DNA from: Rhizophagus irregularis
Lineage: Eukaryota > Glomeromycota > Glomeromycetes > Glomerales > Glomeraceae
Direction of reading: 5' to 3'
Assembly: GCF_026210795.1 (NCBI RefSeq)
Contig: NC_089443.1
Location: 434,001 to 498,000 of the forward strand
DNA length: 64,000 nt
Shown: piece by piece, positions 11,805 through 23,699 of the stretch
Numbering within the stretch: the stretch's first letter is position 1
How the letters are laid out: every line of letters begins with the position of its first letter
The notes under the pieces: model-generated
The model's input: the letters and a program-made list of their open reading frames with translations, nothing else
What the model was told of the DNA's origin: nothing
The model's database searches: none
Program-made: the position numbers and the translations under genes

Positions 11805-12203
11805 TATAAAATTTTCAACGTTTGCAAAAAAATAAAAAAAATAAAAACTCAAGTTCCTTATTAACTGGCTGCATTTATGCCATTGTGCAGAGATCGTCAT
11901 GTTATGCATTTGTGTAACACTAATATGATGAATGAGCGAATTAAAATCGTTGTAAAACAAATAAGTTCGGTAGAAATTTAACCGAAATCAAAGAAATCGG
12001 CTCTTGATTTAACCGGAACTTGTGACTTGTGTCGATCTTTAGGACACGTGCAGACAATTCTTTAAAGATGGTCCTAAAGACCATCGGCCTACGGGACCGC
12101 AGTCTTTTACGGCCCTCATGATCGTCCGATGGATCAACAAGACCGACGGTCTTTTTAGGATCGTGGTCTTTGATCAATATTAATTATTTATAGATCGATT
12201 ACA
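11805..12203. other. Upstream region of the tandem-module kinase
   Basis: No supported gene. Positions 12010-12180 are GC-richer and hold inverted short words (aaagaccatcgg near 12077 against ccgacggtcttt near 12141), suggesting a small inverted-repeat remnant. The 78-codon frame across 11941-12177 looks like chance. Confidence 0.45.
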
Positions 12204-12774
12204 TTACAGCTGTTTTTATATTATTCGAGACAAAGTAAAATTTTGAACCCGACATCTGGTCTGGTATGTCGGATGTCGGATTGTTACGTGATATTTTTTT
12301 TTTGTTTATAGTTAAACGTAACTCATAAACATAAATATGATATGAATCAATAGTTCATATGTTAATTATTAAAATAAATGTTTCTGGAATAAAAATTATA
12401 TTGAAAATTAGTATACTTTTTTGTGCGTATATCCAAGTCTAGGTAAACTTCAATCAGAAATGGAATTTCGGATGTGAAGAAGTCTAAGTATTTCAACATT
12501 ATGCCGAAGTTCATGCAAATACCAGTCAACCCTTTCTTTAAGCAGGAAAATTCGTGGTCTACCTAATAAAGGAAGCTTTTCTACACGTAAAATATTGGCA
12601 TCTAATATGTAATGAAAGCTTTGATTTTGTCATGATAGCATAAAATAATTGGTATACCGGTAATTGAACTTGTTTATTTTGTTTGTTTATTTCACCATTT
12701 ATCATTTAGTATAAATCTTGATTCACGTGACTTCAAAATTTTACCTTGTCCGAATAATATGAAAACAGCTGTAA
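12204..12774. mobile_element. Non-autonomous TIR element, CAGCTG family (copy 1)
   Basis: The left end reads ttacagctgtttttatatta and the right end, reverse complemented, reads ttacagctgttttcatatta. The match extends about 45 bases, through ttattcg.gacaa.gtaaaattttgaa, on both arms. The 571 bp element has no transposase frame. The same terminal sequence bounds a shorter element at 48335-48506. No clean target duplication is visible, so the superfamily is open. Confidence 0.7.
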
Positions 12775-13334
12775 TTGATCTCTTTTTTATTTTTTTAGTA
12801 AAACTTCTAATACATACAAATAAATACAAACTTTTGTTAAATGAGAAATTATGATTTTTTTTTTGTTTATAATATAAATTTCAGCTGTAAGTTTATAAAT
12901 CAATTACTAGTTAATTTTAGTTTATTCCAATCTTCAATGGTTAAAGTTTTTGAGAACGAGATTGTGAATAATCAAGTCGTTTACTTGTAAGCAAAATTTG
13001 CGATTTCTTCGTAGGTATTGGCCAATTTTACTAATTCTTAATTTCTTGTAGCTTGCTATCCTTATTAAGTTCTTCAGTTGAATAGTTGTTATTCAAAACA
13101 TGAAATAATTTACGAAACGCTTCTTCCAATTCCTTGGTCATTGGACGATTGGAAGAAACTGGATCCCAACAACGTTAAGGTGTACAGTATCATGTATGTT
13201 CTGGAATTTGTGGCGTTGACCATAACAAATAACCAAAGTTAAATTCTCATCATATTACCTGTCAGTTCCCTACTGATCACTTTGACATTATCATCCCAAA
13301 TCCATAAATATCTGCTGCTTTGGCCAATAAAACT

Positions 13335-14095
13335 CAGTGTTCGGAAATGACCTGGTCATTTGACCTTTTAAATGATTTATGAAATCATTTGTCATTATTC
13401 ATAATCATTTGTCATTTGGTCATTTCAATCATTTGATTTTGATTGGCTAATATTTATCACATAAATAATCATGTGACTATAATTAAAAAATAATGAATGT
13501 AGTGTAGGCAAAAATTATAATGCTGACCAAAATTACATTCAAATGACCAAGGTCATTTGTCATTTAAGCATTGAAATGACATGTCATTTGTCATTTGTCA
13601 TGCATGTCTGAAATGTGTGCCAGGTTGATGGCGCAGTGTGGCGCAGCGATTTTTTCCAAAAAAATTAAATTGCAATTTTTTTTATTTAAAATAAAACCTT
13701 TAAATTCCTGCATTAGGTGTATTTTTGTCCGCTCTGCAAATTTACTTAAAGCATATACGGGTGGTTTAGAAGGCCATTTTCGAGTTATTTAACAAAAACT
13801 GTTCTTTCGACAAATCCAATTTTGGAAATGATCGGCAAAGACGATAAAATCGGTTGTTATATACTAAAGTCAAAATCTACTTCCAAAACCTCCTTCCATT
13901 TATAAGTGAATTTTGTAAAACAGATGAAAATACATCTAATGTGTAAATTTGAAAGCTTTACATTAAAATGAAAATCTTTAACTTAAATCTTTTTGAAATT
14001 ACTGCGCCACACTGCGCCGTCAACCTGGCACACATTTCAGACGTGCATTTGTCATTTGAATCATTTGGTCATTTCAAGTCATTTTCCGAATACTG
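13335..14095. mobile_element. hAT-like non-autonomous element with 8 bp target duplication
   Basis: The element starts cagtgttcgg and ends ccgaatactg, an imperfect inverted terminal repeat. It is flanked by identical 8-mers, ataaaact (13327-13334 and 14096-14103). An 8 bp duplication with CAG(T)G termini is characteristic of hAT elements. The internal sequence is rich in 'tcatttg'/'aaatgac' words and contains a second nested TIR element. No transposase is present. Confidence 0.82.
13606..14042. mobile_element. Nested TIR element inside the hAT-like element
   Basis: Ends are inverted copies of about 43 bases. The left is gtctgaaatgtgtgccaggt, then tga.ggcgcagtgtggcgca. The right is its reverse complement with very few changes. 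The flanks are atgcat (13600-13605) and gtgcat (14043-14048), a possible 6 bp target duplication with one mismatch. The 350 bp interior is AT-rich and non-coding. Confidence 0.75.
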
Positions 14096-14809
14096 ATAAA
14101 ACTTGGTGCGACAAATGGTAAGACGTCACATAGTGTTTTATCTGGAAAACTTTAATCCATAGGACGATACAGACCAAAATCTGAAATCACAAAATTGTAT
14201 TATCAGAGTAAATTGAGTTCAATATGTTGCCATTGCGGAAATCTTTGTGGTGGTAATATGCAATATGAACATTTTTCAAGTTAGGTTACTATATTTTTTA
14301 ATCATTCCCTCAGATTACTGAATGCCGTAACAATGGATCACGAATCGCTCCATATATTCTAAGTAAAAATTTCACTTGAATTAATTGATATCAATCTAAA
14401 ATTTTTTTTTTGTTAAAAAAACTTTATCAGAAAGATTTACAGAACGTTATTACGTTATTAGAGCATAAACCAGCATGTACACGCTTTTTATGATGTAGAT
14501 TATAAATGTAATAGTTCACCACCTTACACAGAAGAAAAAACTGATACCAAAAAAAAAAATCAGGAAAATAACAATATTATATACTATTGATATTGCAATA
14601 AAATTCTGAATTGAACACGTTTAATTCTTAAATTTCGTAGTCTTATAGTGAATCTTATAAATTAATTATTTATTACTATTAAATCATTATTAATCTAATT
14701 AAGTTTGTAAAAAATACGGTAAAATGTTTTATTTAAATATTGAAACAACAATAATAAATAATAATAATGATAAATATTAAAAAAGTACGTTAATAGATTT
14801 TTAATAAAC

Positions 14810-17800
14810 TTATTTATTTTCATTATCATCTTCCTCATCTTCAATATAAACTTCTTCATATACATTATCATCTTCCTCAATACCTGCTTCATTTTCATCT
14901 GCATATAATACCTTTAAAGTTTTAACAAACTTGGGAAGTTTATATAATTCACCAATACTTACCTACATTAAATCAAAACTAATTCCAACTCTACCATGAT
15001 CATCGGTAAATACTGGTACTTTTGGATACCAATGAGTTAATAATAACAAGGTATGTGCATTCATCCTATTGTTTTTTTTTAAAAAAAAAAATTTTAAGAT
15101 TGTTAATAATTATTAAGTAAAAAAAATTAATATATATATTAAATATACAACACACCTTTCACCTACTGAAACGGCTTCTTCCGTTATACTATGATTTTTA
15201 CTTAAGGCTTGCTCTGTCAAATCATTCTCAAAGGTTGCCTCGTGAATTAAAAGCGTAGCGTCCTTACCAACACGCACAAGATCCTCACAAGGTCGAGTAT
15301 CACCAGAATAACTAAATTATAATAAATAAATAAATAAAATTGTAAAAAGATTATTAGTATTAATTAATTAAAATGATTTATTTTAAAAAAACGCGTTAAA
15401 TTTTCTTTTCATAAACTTACACAATTTTCTATCCATCAGAATGTTCTATGCTTATACCAAAAGAATTAGGACAATAATTACTGCCACAGTCTCAACTTTA
15501 CTAATTCTCATCGAGTTCTTCAAATATTGTAGGCTATATTCGTATTATATTAGAAATTGTATAAATTAATTTAATTATGTTTAATGGATCTCTTTCAATA
15601 ACTTTCAGTCTCTTTCATAATAATAAACTTACCTATCTAAACTAGTATTATTCCCTTTTTGTTGCTTCCAAAATAAAAGGTCTTTATTATCTGTAAATTT
15701 AACTTTAGAAAATCCGATATCCTCAACATCACTATATTCGTCAAGCCATTTCTGTAATCTTGAGGGTCCAAATACGGAAATTGTTGCATCATCCACACCC
15801 TTATGTATCTATTATCTTGCAAAAAGGTTAGGTATTGAGAAAGTAAAAAAATTTGAAATAAAATCTTATAATATTAAATTTTTTTTAAAAAAAAAATAAA
15901 TAAATAAAATCAATCAACCGTTTACCTCATTCCATTTCTTTAAAACGCGAACTATGCCAAGATGGTGATCTGCGTGCATATGCGATATAAAAATACATTT
16001 CAAATTGCTTATGCGACTCTCTAAACTTGTTTGGTCATCACCATGAGGTTGATCATATGGTCCAAAGTGTCTTGACATTGAACCAAGTGTTCCTTCCCCA
16101 ACATCGAGAAGAATAAATCCATTATTTGGAATTTTAATCAAGGTTGCACTCACTAATCGTAAAAAATTTGTGAGATAAATAAATAATTGCTTTTATTGTA
16201 AATAATAATAAAGAATTTACCATTTCGATACTTCGAGATCCTGTTCCAAGTGTTGTGATAATAACGTCTTTACCGGGGATATTTTTTGCTTCTGAATGCG
16301 ATCTCGCAACTTCCTGCTTAACTTCTTCCGCAATGTTTAGATAATCATCTGATGACTCTAATAATTTACCAGATTCTATATTATGATCAAATACAGGTCC
16401 TAACTGGGACATATCAAGTTTAAAACTTGGTTCTGTTTGATATATCATCATTGGAACGGCGAATGATGCCTTCTTAGGAATGTTATCCACTACATTAAAA
16501 AAAATAAAAAATTAGAAATTGAGATTCTGTACTATTAAAATTAAAAGGATAATATACAAACATGATTCCAATTGTTTGATTGGTTCATTAGAATAATACG
16601 GAATGCGAAAATGTTTTTTCATCAATTTTAGACAATTTCAACTGACTAAGCGCCGAACTGTAAAAAATAATTCGTTGAGGACAATATTTCTCATTTGCAA
16701 TGATAGGCTAATAATAAATAAATGAAACATTATGTTAAATTATGTGACTAAATTTTAATATAATTACACATAAATTAATATTATATCACTCTCACCTCAG
16801 TTTCTGGACCAAATTTGTTCATCCATTCCTGATATCTTTTATCTTCTAATACACCGTTTCCAACCATATGAATAATAACTCGAGGTTGTGTATCCTTATT
16901 ACTTATCTGATATGTAACAAATTCAGGTGACTCACACACTGAAGAAATATACGAAGTAGAAGGAACATCCAATATAATAAAAGTCTAAATATATAAAATA
17001 TTTAATTTAATTAATCTATAAAATTTAGCAATATTAATTTGATTATTACCATCCCAGGACGTGATGGATCCATAACTTGATGCGGATGGATGACAGTACC
17101 GTCTGGGGCTGTAACAGAATTTCCTCGCATCAAATCAGCTGTATAAAATCAAATAAGTTAACGAAAATGATAAATTGTTATTAAAAAAAATTTTAAATTA
17201 TTAGATAAATATCCTACCATATTGGGGTCCAGGTTCCAACTCTAATGCTTTTGCAGCAAGTGGATCAAACTTTCCTTGTAATCAGGTCCTTTACAAATAT
17301 AAGCTACTGATGTAAAAGAATGTTGGGATTTCGGTAATCTTTTTGGAAACATTTCTTTTCTTCTCTCACGTAACGAGTCTTTATTATCCCCACGATTTGG
17401 TGAAGACTTTCCACTATTTGATTTTTTTGACGTTTGCGTCGTTTGATTATCCTGAGGTTGATCAGAAATATTCATTGCTGTGCCAATATCTTCATCATAC
17501 TTTGATCTTTTCTTATTCGATGATTTAAGATCATTGAATAATTGACCTTGATTAAACATCAATGATAGAATTTCCTTTTTGTATTTTAACGTAGAATTAC
17601 TATTAATTTCATCCAAAGTGGAATCTCTTGTACGTTTTGTACCAGTTTCAAGATTTTGTGTTGAAGATGACGAAGAAGTAATATTTTTTTGCCATTCTGG
17701 ATAAAGAAATACTGGAAGAATTGTTAAATTTTCATCTTTAAATTCCATTCCATCTTCTTGAAATTCATGTGTTTCTACTGACATGGTCGATCTAAGCAAA

Positions 17801-18313
17801 CGACAAAAAAAATAAATAAATCGGTATATCGAAAAAAATAAAATACTAAATTTTTTTTTTTCTGTAATTACCTCATAACGAAACCTCTGGTAGCTGTAAG
17901 GAAATGAGTTAAATTTTCGCCACAAAAAATTTTTATATCTTTTGTTCCAGTATCAGCCAATGTAAGAAGCATTCCTAATTAATTTAAAAGATGATTAATT
18001 TTTTTTTTTTGTAAAAAATATATATATATACATTTTTAAAAACGTTAAAAAAACATTAAATAGAATTAAATTATAAAAAAAAAATTTTTTTAAATACCAG
18101 GAAGACCTCCAACATATTCCCAATTAACTCTAGTAAGAAAAATATTTTTTGTCTTTATGAGTCTTAATTTATTTTGTAAACAAATTCTCTGGGTTCCTTC
18201 ACCACAATTAAATAAATTTATCTTTTACAACCTTTTTGATTATCATAATGAACTAATACTGAAGGATTAACATCAAAAGTTCCACTACCAAGTATTTGAA
18301 TATAAGATTTCAT
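14810..18313 (-). pseudogene. tRNase Z long form (ELAC2-like), recently disrupted
   Basis: Twelve exons can be followed: 18313-18098, 17974-17872, 17791-17218, 17138-17050, 16984-16796, 16707-16562, 16489-16221, 16152-15926, 15808-15633, 15533-15421, 15311-15156 and 15065-14810. They encode the long tRNase Z, which cleaves 3' trailers from pre-tRNA: amino-half FNCGEGTQR, then LGTGS, LLDVGEGT, the metal-binding [22 protein letters not shown] and LTHWYPKVP. The frame breaks near 18223, 17275, 16616, the donor at 16220 and 15472, each explained by a small length change in a homopolymer. TAG stops replace Trp at 15429-15431 and, probably, Lys at 14963-14965. Homology resumes after each break. Assembly errors are possible for the indels, less so for two stops. 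Confidence 0.82.
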
Positions 18314-18648
18314 GAGTAATAATGATGTATTAGTGATCATAAATAAATTTATTTAATAAGGGTCTTGACTTTAGGATAAGTCGACCGGATAAAGGAATAC
18401 AATTTTTTTTTTTCTTAAAAAACAAAAATCATAAGTTATTTTGGTTTACAATAATTTAAATAATTTAATAACTTATTATCGAGGTCAGGAAAAAGATTTG
18501 AAAAAAAAAATTTTTTTTTATTTTTATTATTTAATTTGTCGTTACACAAATACTTTTTAGAATTTTGTGTCATTCTGAGGAAAATTTAATCGAAAAAAGT
18601 TTTTTTTTAATTTTAATAACAGATTTATAATAACTAATATAAATAAAA
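18314..18648. other. Gap between tRNase Z start and phosphate transporter end
   Basis: Poly-A/T tracts around 18400-18535 and no open frame. It must hold the transporter's 3' end and the tRNase Z promoter. I see no defined motif. Confidence 0.5.
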
Positions 18649-20448
18649 TTATGAAGCATCACTAAAATCATCATCCTCCTCATACCAAGGTCTAGATTTT
18701 CTAATACTTCTCGAAGATAATATAGTAGGATCATCAATAATAATATCTTTTGTATCTTTATCAATATGAATAATTTTTTTTTCATTAGATAATTCTTCTA
18801 AAGTTAAACCTTTTGTTTCAGGTATTAATAAAGTAAATAAAAAACCAATAAAAGTGAAAAAACCAAAAAATTTAAATAAATGATTAACGGATTGATTTTT
18901 TCCTCCAATATCTTTTAATTTTAAAAATACGAATTGAGAAATTATAGCACCTAATTTACCAGAAGCAGCAGAAATTCCATGACAAGTTGAACGATATCTT
19001 GTTGGAAAAACTTCACCTGGTACGATAAAAGTGGTTGCATTTGGACCAAAATTTTGAAAAAATTGGGATAAAGAATAAAGGATTATAAATAAAGGAATTG
19101 ATTTTGTAATAATTTCTTTATAACCAAAACCAATAATTATAAATATTATTGTAAGTAAAGCGAAACCTTGTAATTGAATATATTTTCTACCTAAAGAATC
19201 TACTAAAAATACTGTAAACCAATAACCTGGTATTGTACCCATAAGAGTTATAACAATATTTCCAATAGAAATATTAAATAAAGATTGATAAGCATCATCA
19301 GTTTTTACATAACCTATAGCTTCTAATATTATAGCATTATTTAAACCAATACCATAATAAGCAATATCATGAGCGAACCAAGTAACAGAAGTTCCAAGTA
19401 AAACTTTTCCATTTTCCCATTGTCCAAAATGATGTATGAAATCTTTCCAAGTAGCTTTTTGTATTACGATTCTATATTCTGATTCAATTTCATATTTTTC
19501 AATATATTTACCCTGTTCTAATGCAAATTTAATATTATGAGCAGCTTTATCAACATTTCCTTGAACATCTATAGTAAATCTTGGAGTTTCAGGAATTGTT
19601 AAACGAAAATAAAGTGCGATTGTAGCGGGAATAATACCGACACCAATAATGATACGCCAAACATAATCAAGATTTTGTGAATTTGATAAAATTAACGGTC
19701 GAAAAGCTAATAAAGTAACAAGAGATACAACTCCAGCGAATAAAATTCCAAATCCTTGCATCGCAAAAACGGCCGCCATCATTGCTCCACGCCTTTTTTT
19801 ACTCGCAAATTCACTTGTTATAACTAAACGAAAAATTATAATTAATTTATATCTTACAAAAGCAAAATGATGAATGTAATTTAAATAATTAAATACTTAC
19901 TTGCGGATAGAGGATAATCACCGCCGATACCAAGTCCAAGTATTAAACGCCATACAATTATGATAGTATACATATCAATTGATAAATTTTTTGGTGATAA
20001 AGCAGAACCAATTGTTGTAACAATAATTATCATAAGTTCAATTCCATACATCTAAATTTATGTAAGAAAATAAATTTATAAAATCAAAGAATTATGCATT
20101 TCTAACTTTAAAAATACGAACTTTCTTTCGACCAAATCGATCGGCCATCCAACCGAAAATCAATTGACCAAACATAGTACCAATTGCAGCAGATGATTTT
20201 AATCCCGAATCAATATCGGTTGGTACCTCATTTGCATTTATACTACTGAAATAAGTATAACCCAATATTGCTGAAACTAAATTAATTGAAAATAAATCAT
20301 ATGCATCTGTAAAGAATCCTATACCAGCGACCAAACATGCGCGAATATGAAACCATCCAAATTTAGCATTATCGATTTCTTCTAATGCTGCTCTACGTGT
20401 ATCATCTAAATCTTCTCTCGAAGGAGATTTTGGATTTGATGTAGACAT
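18649..20448 (-). CDS. PHO84: High-affinity inorganic phosphate:H+ symporter (Pho84 type, MFS)
   Basis: Three exons, 20448-20122, 20051-19901 and 19823-18649, join to about 550 residues. The first intron uses GTTCGT, the second GTAAGT. The product is a 12-helix major facilitator of the PHS family, which takes up phosphate across the plasma membrane. Diagnostic motifs are FFTDAYDLFSINLV in helix 1, GWMADRFGRKK after helix 2 and GLGIGGDYPLSA in helix 4. Late motifs are VPGEVFPTRYRSTCHG and PETKGLTLEEL. A central hydrophilic loop and an acidic C-terminus (EEDDDFSDAS) are typical. It is very close, as recalled, to the AM-fungal transporter GintPT, but I cannot say which paralogue. The ATG at 20448 is preferred over 20463 because family members begin MST. 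The gene is intact, unlike the neighbouring tRNase Z. Confidence 0.93.
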
Positions 20449-20558
20449 TGAGAAATGAATCAAGATTTACGAAATAAAAGCTGTTTAAAAAAAAAAAAAT
20501 TTTCTTGAAGAGGCGCAAATATATATAATGGCTGTGCAGTGGCTGTGTCTAAACATAA

Positions 20559-20564
20559 CACGTG
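20559..20564. promoter_or_regulatory. CACGTG, candidate Pho4-type site upstream of the phosphate transporter
   Basis: A perfect CACGTG palindrome lies 111 bases upstream of the transporter ATG. In yeast, Pho4 binds this core at phosphate-starvation genes, including PHO84. That the fungus uses it here is inference, since CACGTG also appears elsewhere in the window, for example in TIR elements. Confidence 0.5.
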
Positions 20565-20599
20565 AACGATTTATTATATTACCCGTTTAAGAAATTGCC

Positions 20600-22870
20600 A
20601 TTTTATAGATTTAATTTCGATCCATGTGTTATCTGGATAGATTCTTTTAACGCATAATAACTTGTGAGTTTCTATTGTAAATGTCCGATGATTATTAAAA
20701 ATATGGTTATAAAACTAGATTGTAAATTTAGAAAAAATACTGGTATAAAAAAAATGATTTTACGTATGAATTACCATAAAAAGTAAGATTTGAATCTAAA
20801 TAATTGATGATTTACAAAATTTATTCAATTTAAGTGGATTATTTTTTTTAAATATAAACAACAATAAAAGCGATATCTTTCTTCAACGGATGATTTGTCT
20901 GTCTATTATTATGAATACATAATAAGACGATTTTGATATCCGAAAGGTTTATTAATAGGAAGACGTTGAATACTCAAAAAAAAATTATAATTTAAAAATG
21001 CTAAAAACAAAAACCAGTAGAATAATTTTTTTGTAAAATGTCATTAAAAAACCATTTTTATTTAAATAAGGTAAATTTTTAATAGAAATAAATAAATTTT
21101 GGTAAAAACTTTTGTTTAAAAAGTCTATCTTACGGTTAAATTCTCAATGATTAATCGCATTTGGTTAAGATAATTTCCATAACATTGTACGTAATCCCCT
21201 GGAGCGTGTCACACATTAAATATTAACTATTTTAAACTTAACTATTTTAGACTAAATTAGTAATTTCCCGGCTATCTATATGAGGCCGGACAATAAGTAA
21301 ACGAAGATTCCCAGTCATTTGCTAATCACTCGCAATTTGTATGAAGGGACTGAAGGGTGATCACTTAGTACAACAGGGGATTGGGATTACATAGAATCTA
21401 CAATCATCATTATTCTGTCACGTGTAAGGGCAATTCTATAGAATTTTACGCATAGTACAAATAATGAATCGTGTGTTACTTCTACTACGTTTTTATTTCA
21501 TATAAAATGTTTTAAAAGTTCAAATTATTTGTTACTTGCTGTAAATCATCATACTGAATAGAGCTTTTGGAAACGTTGACAAATGATGACGTAATGGCCG
21601 CAGCGCAATCATATAAATGTTAATCCCGAACACGTGACTTTCTAAATCAACGAGATGTTTTTCTATCACTATTTCTGATGAAGACACAAAGTAGCCTTAA
21701 AAAACTTTAAATAAGAAATCATTTCAAAAAGTTAGACTTCAAATGGGAAAAACATTCAAATATTAGGGAATGTTAAAAATTTTCATAATTTTTATAATTT
21801 TTTTATATGATATAACATTTTAAAAACACCGCAATTTAGTTGTGATACTTTTTAGGCAGAACTCTTTCTTTTTATTTCGTTCGTAGAGAAAACAACAAAA
21901 TGGTTGTATAGGGAAAGTATGACAGGCAAAGCGTGTCGGGAAATAATTATTCCTAAAATTTTATATTAAATTATTTTCTTCGACAAAAATATATATTGTA
22001 TGTAGTAAAGTTTAAAAGATCTTGAAAAAATATTGGTATTGTAATAAGAAAACTCTTTATAGGACCTTTGATTAGAGAGAACCATTGTAAAATGGTTGTG
22101 TAAAAATTTGTACCAAAAATTTACGGAAAGAATCACTCTTTCGAAATGTACTATATATGAAATCATTCAAAATAAAAAAATCATGTGGTTTTTCCTGACC
22201 AGGGGTTAGCGAAATTTTGCCACAAGGGTTCAGGACGTAGCCCATATCGTAGTACATGACGAATTTTCTATGCTAATTATGTCAGTCTAATAAACATGCT
22301 TATTTTTTCAAACGATATTCCTCTATTTTAACCTTTTTTTTAAGTTGTGTAATGCGTCAGTTCTTTTAAATGAGTTCATAACGTTTAGAGTTACTGCGTT
22401 TTATTATTTTTCCGGTGTTGCAAGCACATTAGTTAAATACGGTCAATCGTACTACCAAAAAATTACGTAACAATAATCACAATCTAGTGTGTAATGATAA
22501 AACCGTACTATTCAAGATCAAATAGCTTATGAATCACAAATGTGACTCATATTTATAAATATTACTCATTCTATCTACAATACATGAATCTATTAATTCG
22601 CGTACTGATATATATACTCTCTAACTCTCAAACTCTCATAAAAACTACTAAACCCTTTTTTCTCCAAACTAAAATTTACGGATTTCGGCAATATATAGAA
22701 ATATTTTATTATGCTTTTTCAAAAAAAAATGGCTCAAAAAAACCCGCTTTTTTTTAAGCAATGTAAAGATTATGTAAGATGAATTACAAGAGCAAGAAAA
22801 AAAAATTACTAGAAAACTGTAAGAAAAAGAACTGAAAGAAAATCAAAGAAAAGTAGAGAAAGTTTTTTTT
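20600..22870. other. Intergenic region, no supported gene
   Basis: About 20860-21130 is a diverged copy of a non-coding repeat also found at about 25990-26230 (shared 'ggatgatttgtctgtctatta' type core and an 'aaatttttaatagaaa' block). Minus-strand frames at 21966-22257 have a slightly coding look (CGKISLTPGQEKPHDFF) but no recognisable family and no continuation. Confidence 0.45.
21419..21636. promoter_or_regulatory. Two further CACGTG sites (21419-21424, 21631-21636)
   Basis: Both are exact CACGTG and lie about 1.0 and 1.2 kb upstream of the transporter start. They may be distal elements of the same promoter or chance. The intervening DNA is unusually GC-rich for this window. Confidence 0.3.
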
Positions 22871-23650
22871 GAAGGTAGGTTGTATTGGGTGGTATCCTCC
22901 AGTCCCTATTCAGCTTTTGCAACCCCGTTTACGTGACTTTACAACATTCTGAACAACATACGCTTTCAACACCGGGCACTTTCACTGACTTTTGAGAAGT
23001 TTTTGTAGATAAGCCACTTAAAGAAATTGAAACCAAAAAAATGTGACTCTGAAGAAAACAAGCCTGAAGGTAGGTTGTATTGGGTGGTATCCTCCAGTCC
23101 CTACTCAGCTTTTGCAACCCCGTTTACGTGACTATACAACATTCTGAATAACATTCGCTTTCAACACCGGGCACTTTCACTGACTTTTGAGAAGCTTTTG
23201 TAGATAAGCCACTTAAAGAACTCGAAACAAAAAAATGTGATTCTGAAGAAAACAAGCCTGAAGGTAGGTTGTATTGGGTGGTATCCTCCAGTCCCTACTC
23301 AGCTTTTGCAACCCCGTTTACGTGACTATACAACATTCTGAATAACATTCGCTTTCAACACCGGGCACTTTCACTGACTTTTGAGAAGCTTTTGTAGATA
23401 AGCCACTTAAAGAACTCGAAACAAAAAAATGTGATTCTGAAGAAAACAAGCCTAAAGGTAGGTTGTATTGGGTGGTATCCTCCAGTCCCTATTCAGCTTT
23501 TACAACCCCGTTTACGTGACTTTACAACATTTTGGACAACACACTTTCAACACCGGGCACTTTCACTGACTTTTGAGAAGTTTTTTTGTAGATAAGTCGC
23601 TTAAAGAACTCGAAAGGCAAGATGAAACCGAAAAATTTAACTCCAAAGAA
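22871..23650 (+). repeat. Four ~194 bp tandem repeats, possible tandem exon array
   Basis: Units start at 22871, 23066, 23260 and 23454, with a period of 194-195 bp and about 95% identity. Each unit holds gaag|gtaggttgt, a candidate intron of about 125 bases with a cactgac branch-like site just before gagaag, then a 69-base block. In units 2 and 3 that block reads FVDKPLKELETKKCDSEENK in phase 1, and 69 bases keeps the frame. Unit 1 has one extra base and unit 4 two extra T, which break this reading. A charged tail continues to a TAA at about 23690. Whether it is expressed is unknown. Confidence 0.6.
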
Positions 23651-23699
23651 GAATTTGCAGATAACGAGCTGAAGAACATAACACTGAAGTAAGAAAAAG

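Larger units (their letters stand above)
12907..14360 (-). pseudogene. Zinc-ribbon TKL kinase pseudogene split by a transposon
   Basis: The minus-strand similarity to intact kinases in this window is collinear. From 14360 down there are traces of IYGA..D.., then DFGL..PMD near 14190 and VLPFVAP at 14104-14130. After the interrupting element come AADIYGFGMI (about 13290-13330), the RPTAKEL-like region near 13150, and a C-terminal tail (SQ..DYSQ..., DWNKLKLT) near 12910-13000. Stops and small indels are frequent and the N-lobe and zinc ribbon are missing. The insertion lies between the APE and αF parts of the C-lobe. Confidence 0.75.

Noticed and set aside
14695-14904. 69-codon minus frame as a gene
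   Set aside because: It is the wrong frame of the last tRNase Z exon, whose acidic tail reads in another frame.
22072-22257. 61-codon minus frame (CGKISLTPGQEKPHDFF)
   Set aside because: It looks mildly coding but has no family, no exon partners and no start context, so it was kept only as a note in the gap entry.
22871-23600. CRISPR-like array
   Set aside because: Units are about 194 bp and nearly identical throughout, without short repeats and variable spacers, and the genome is eukaryotic.
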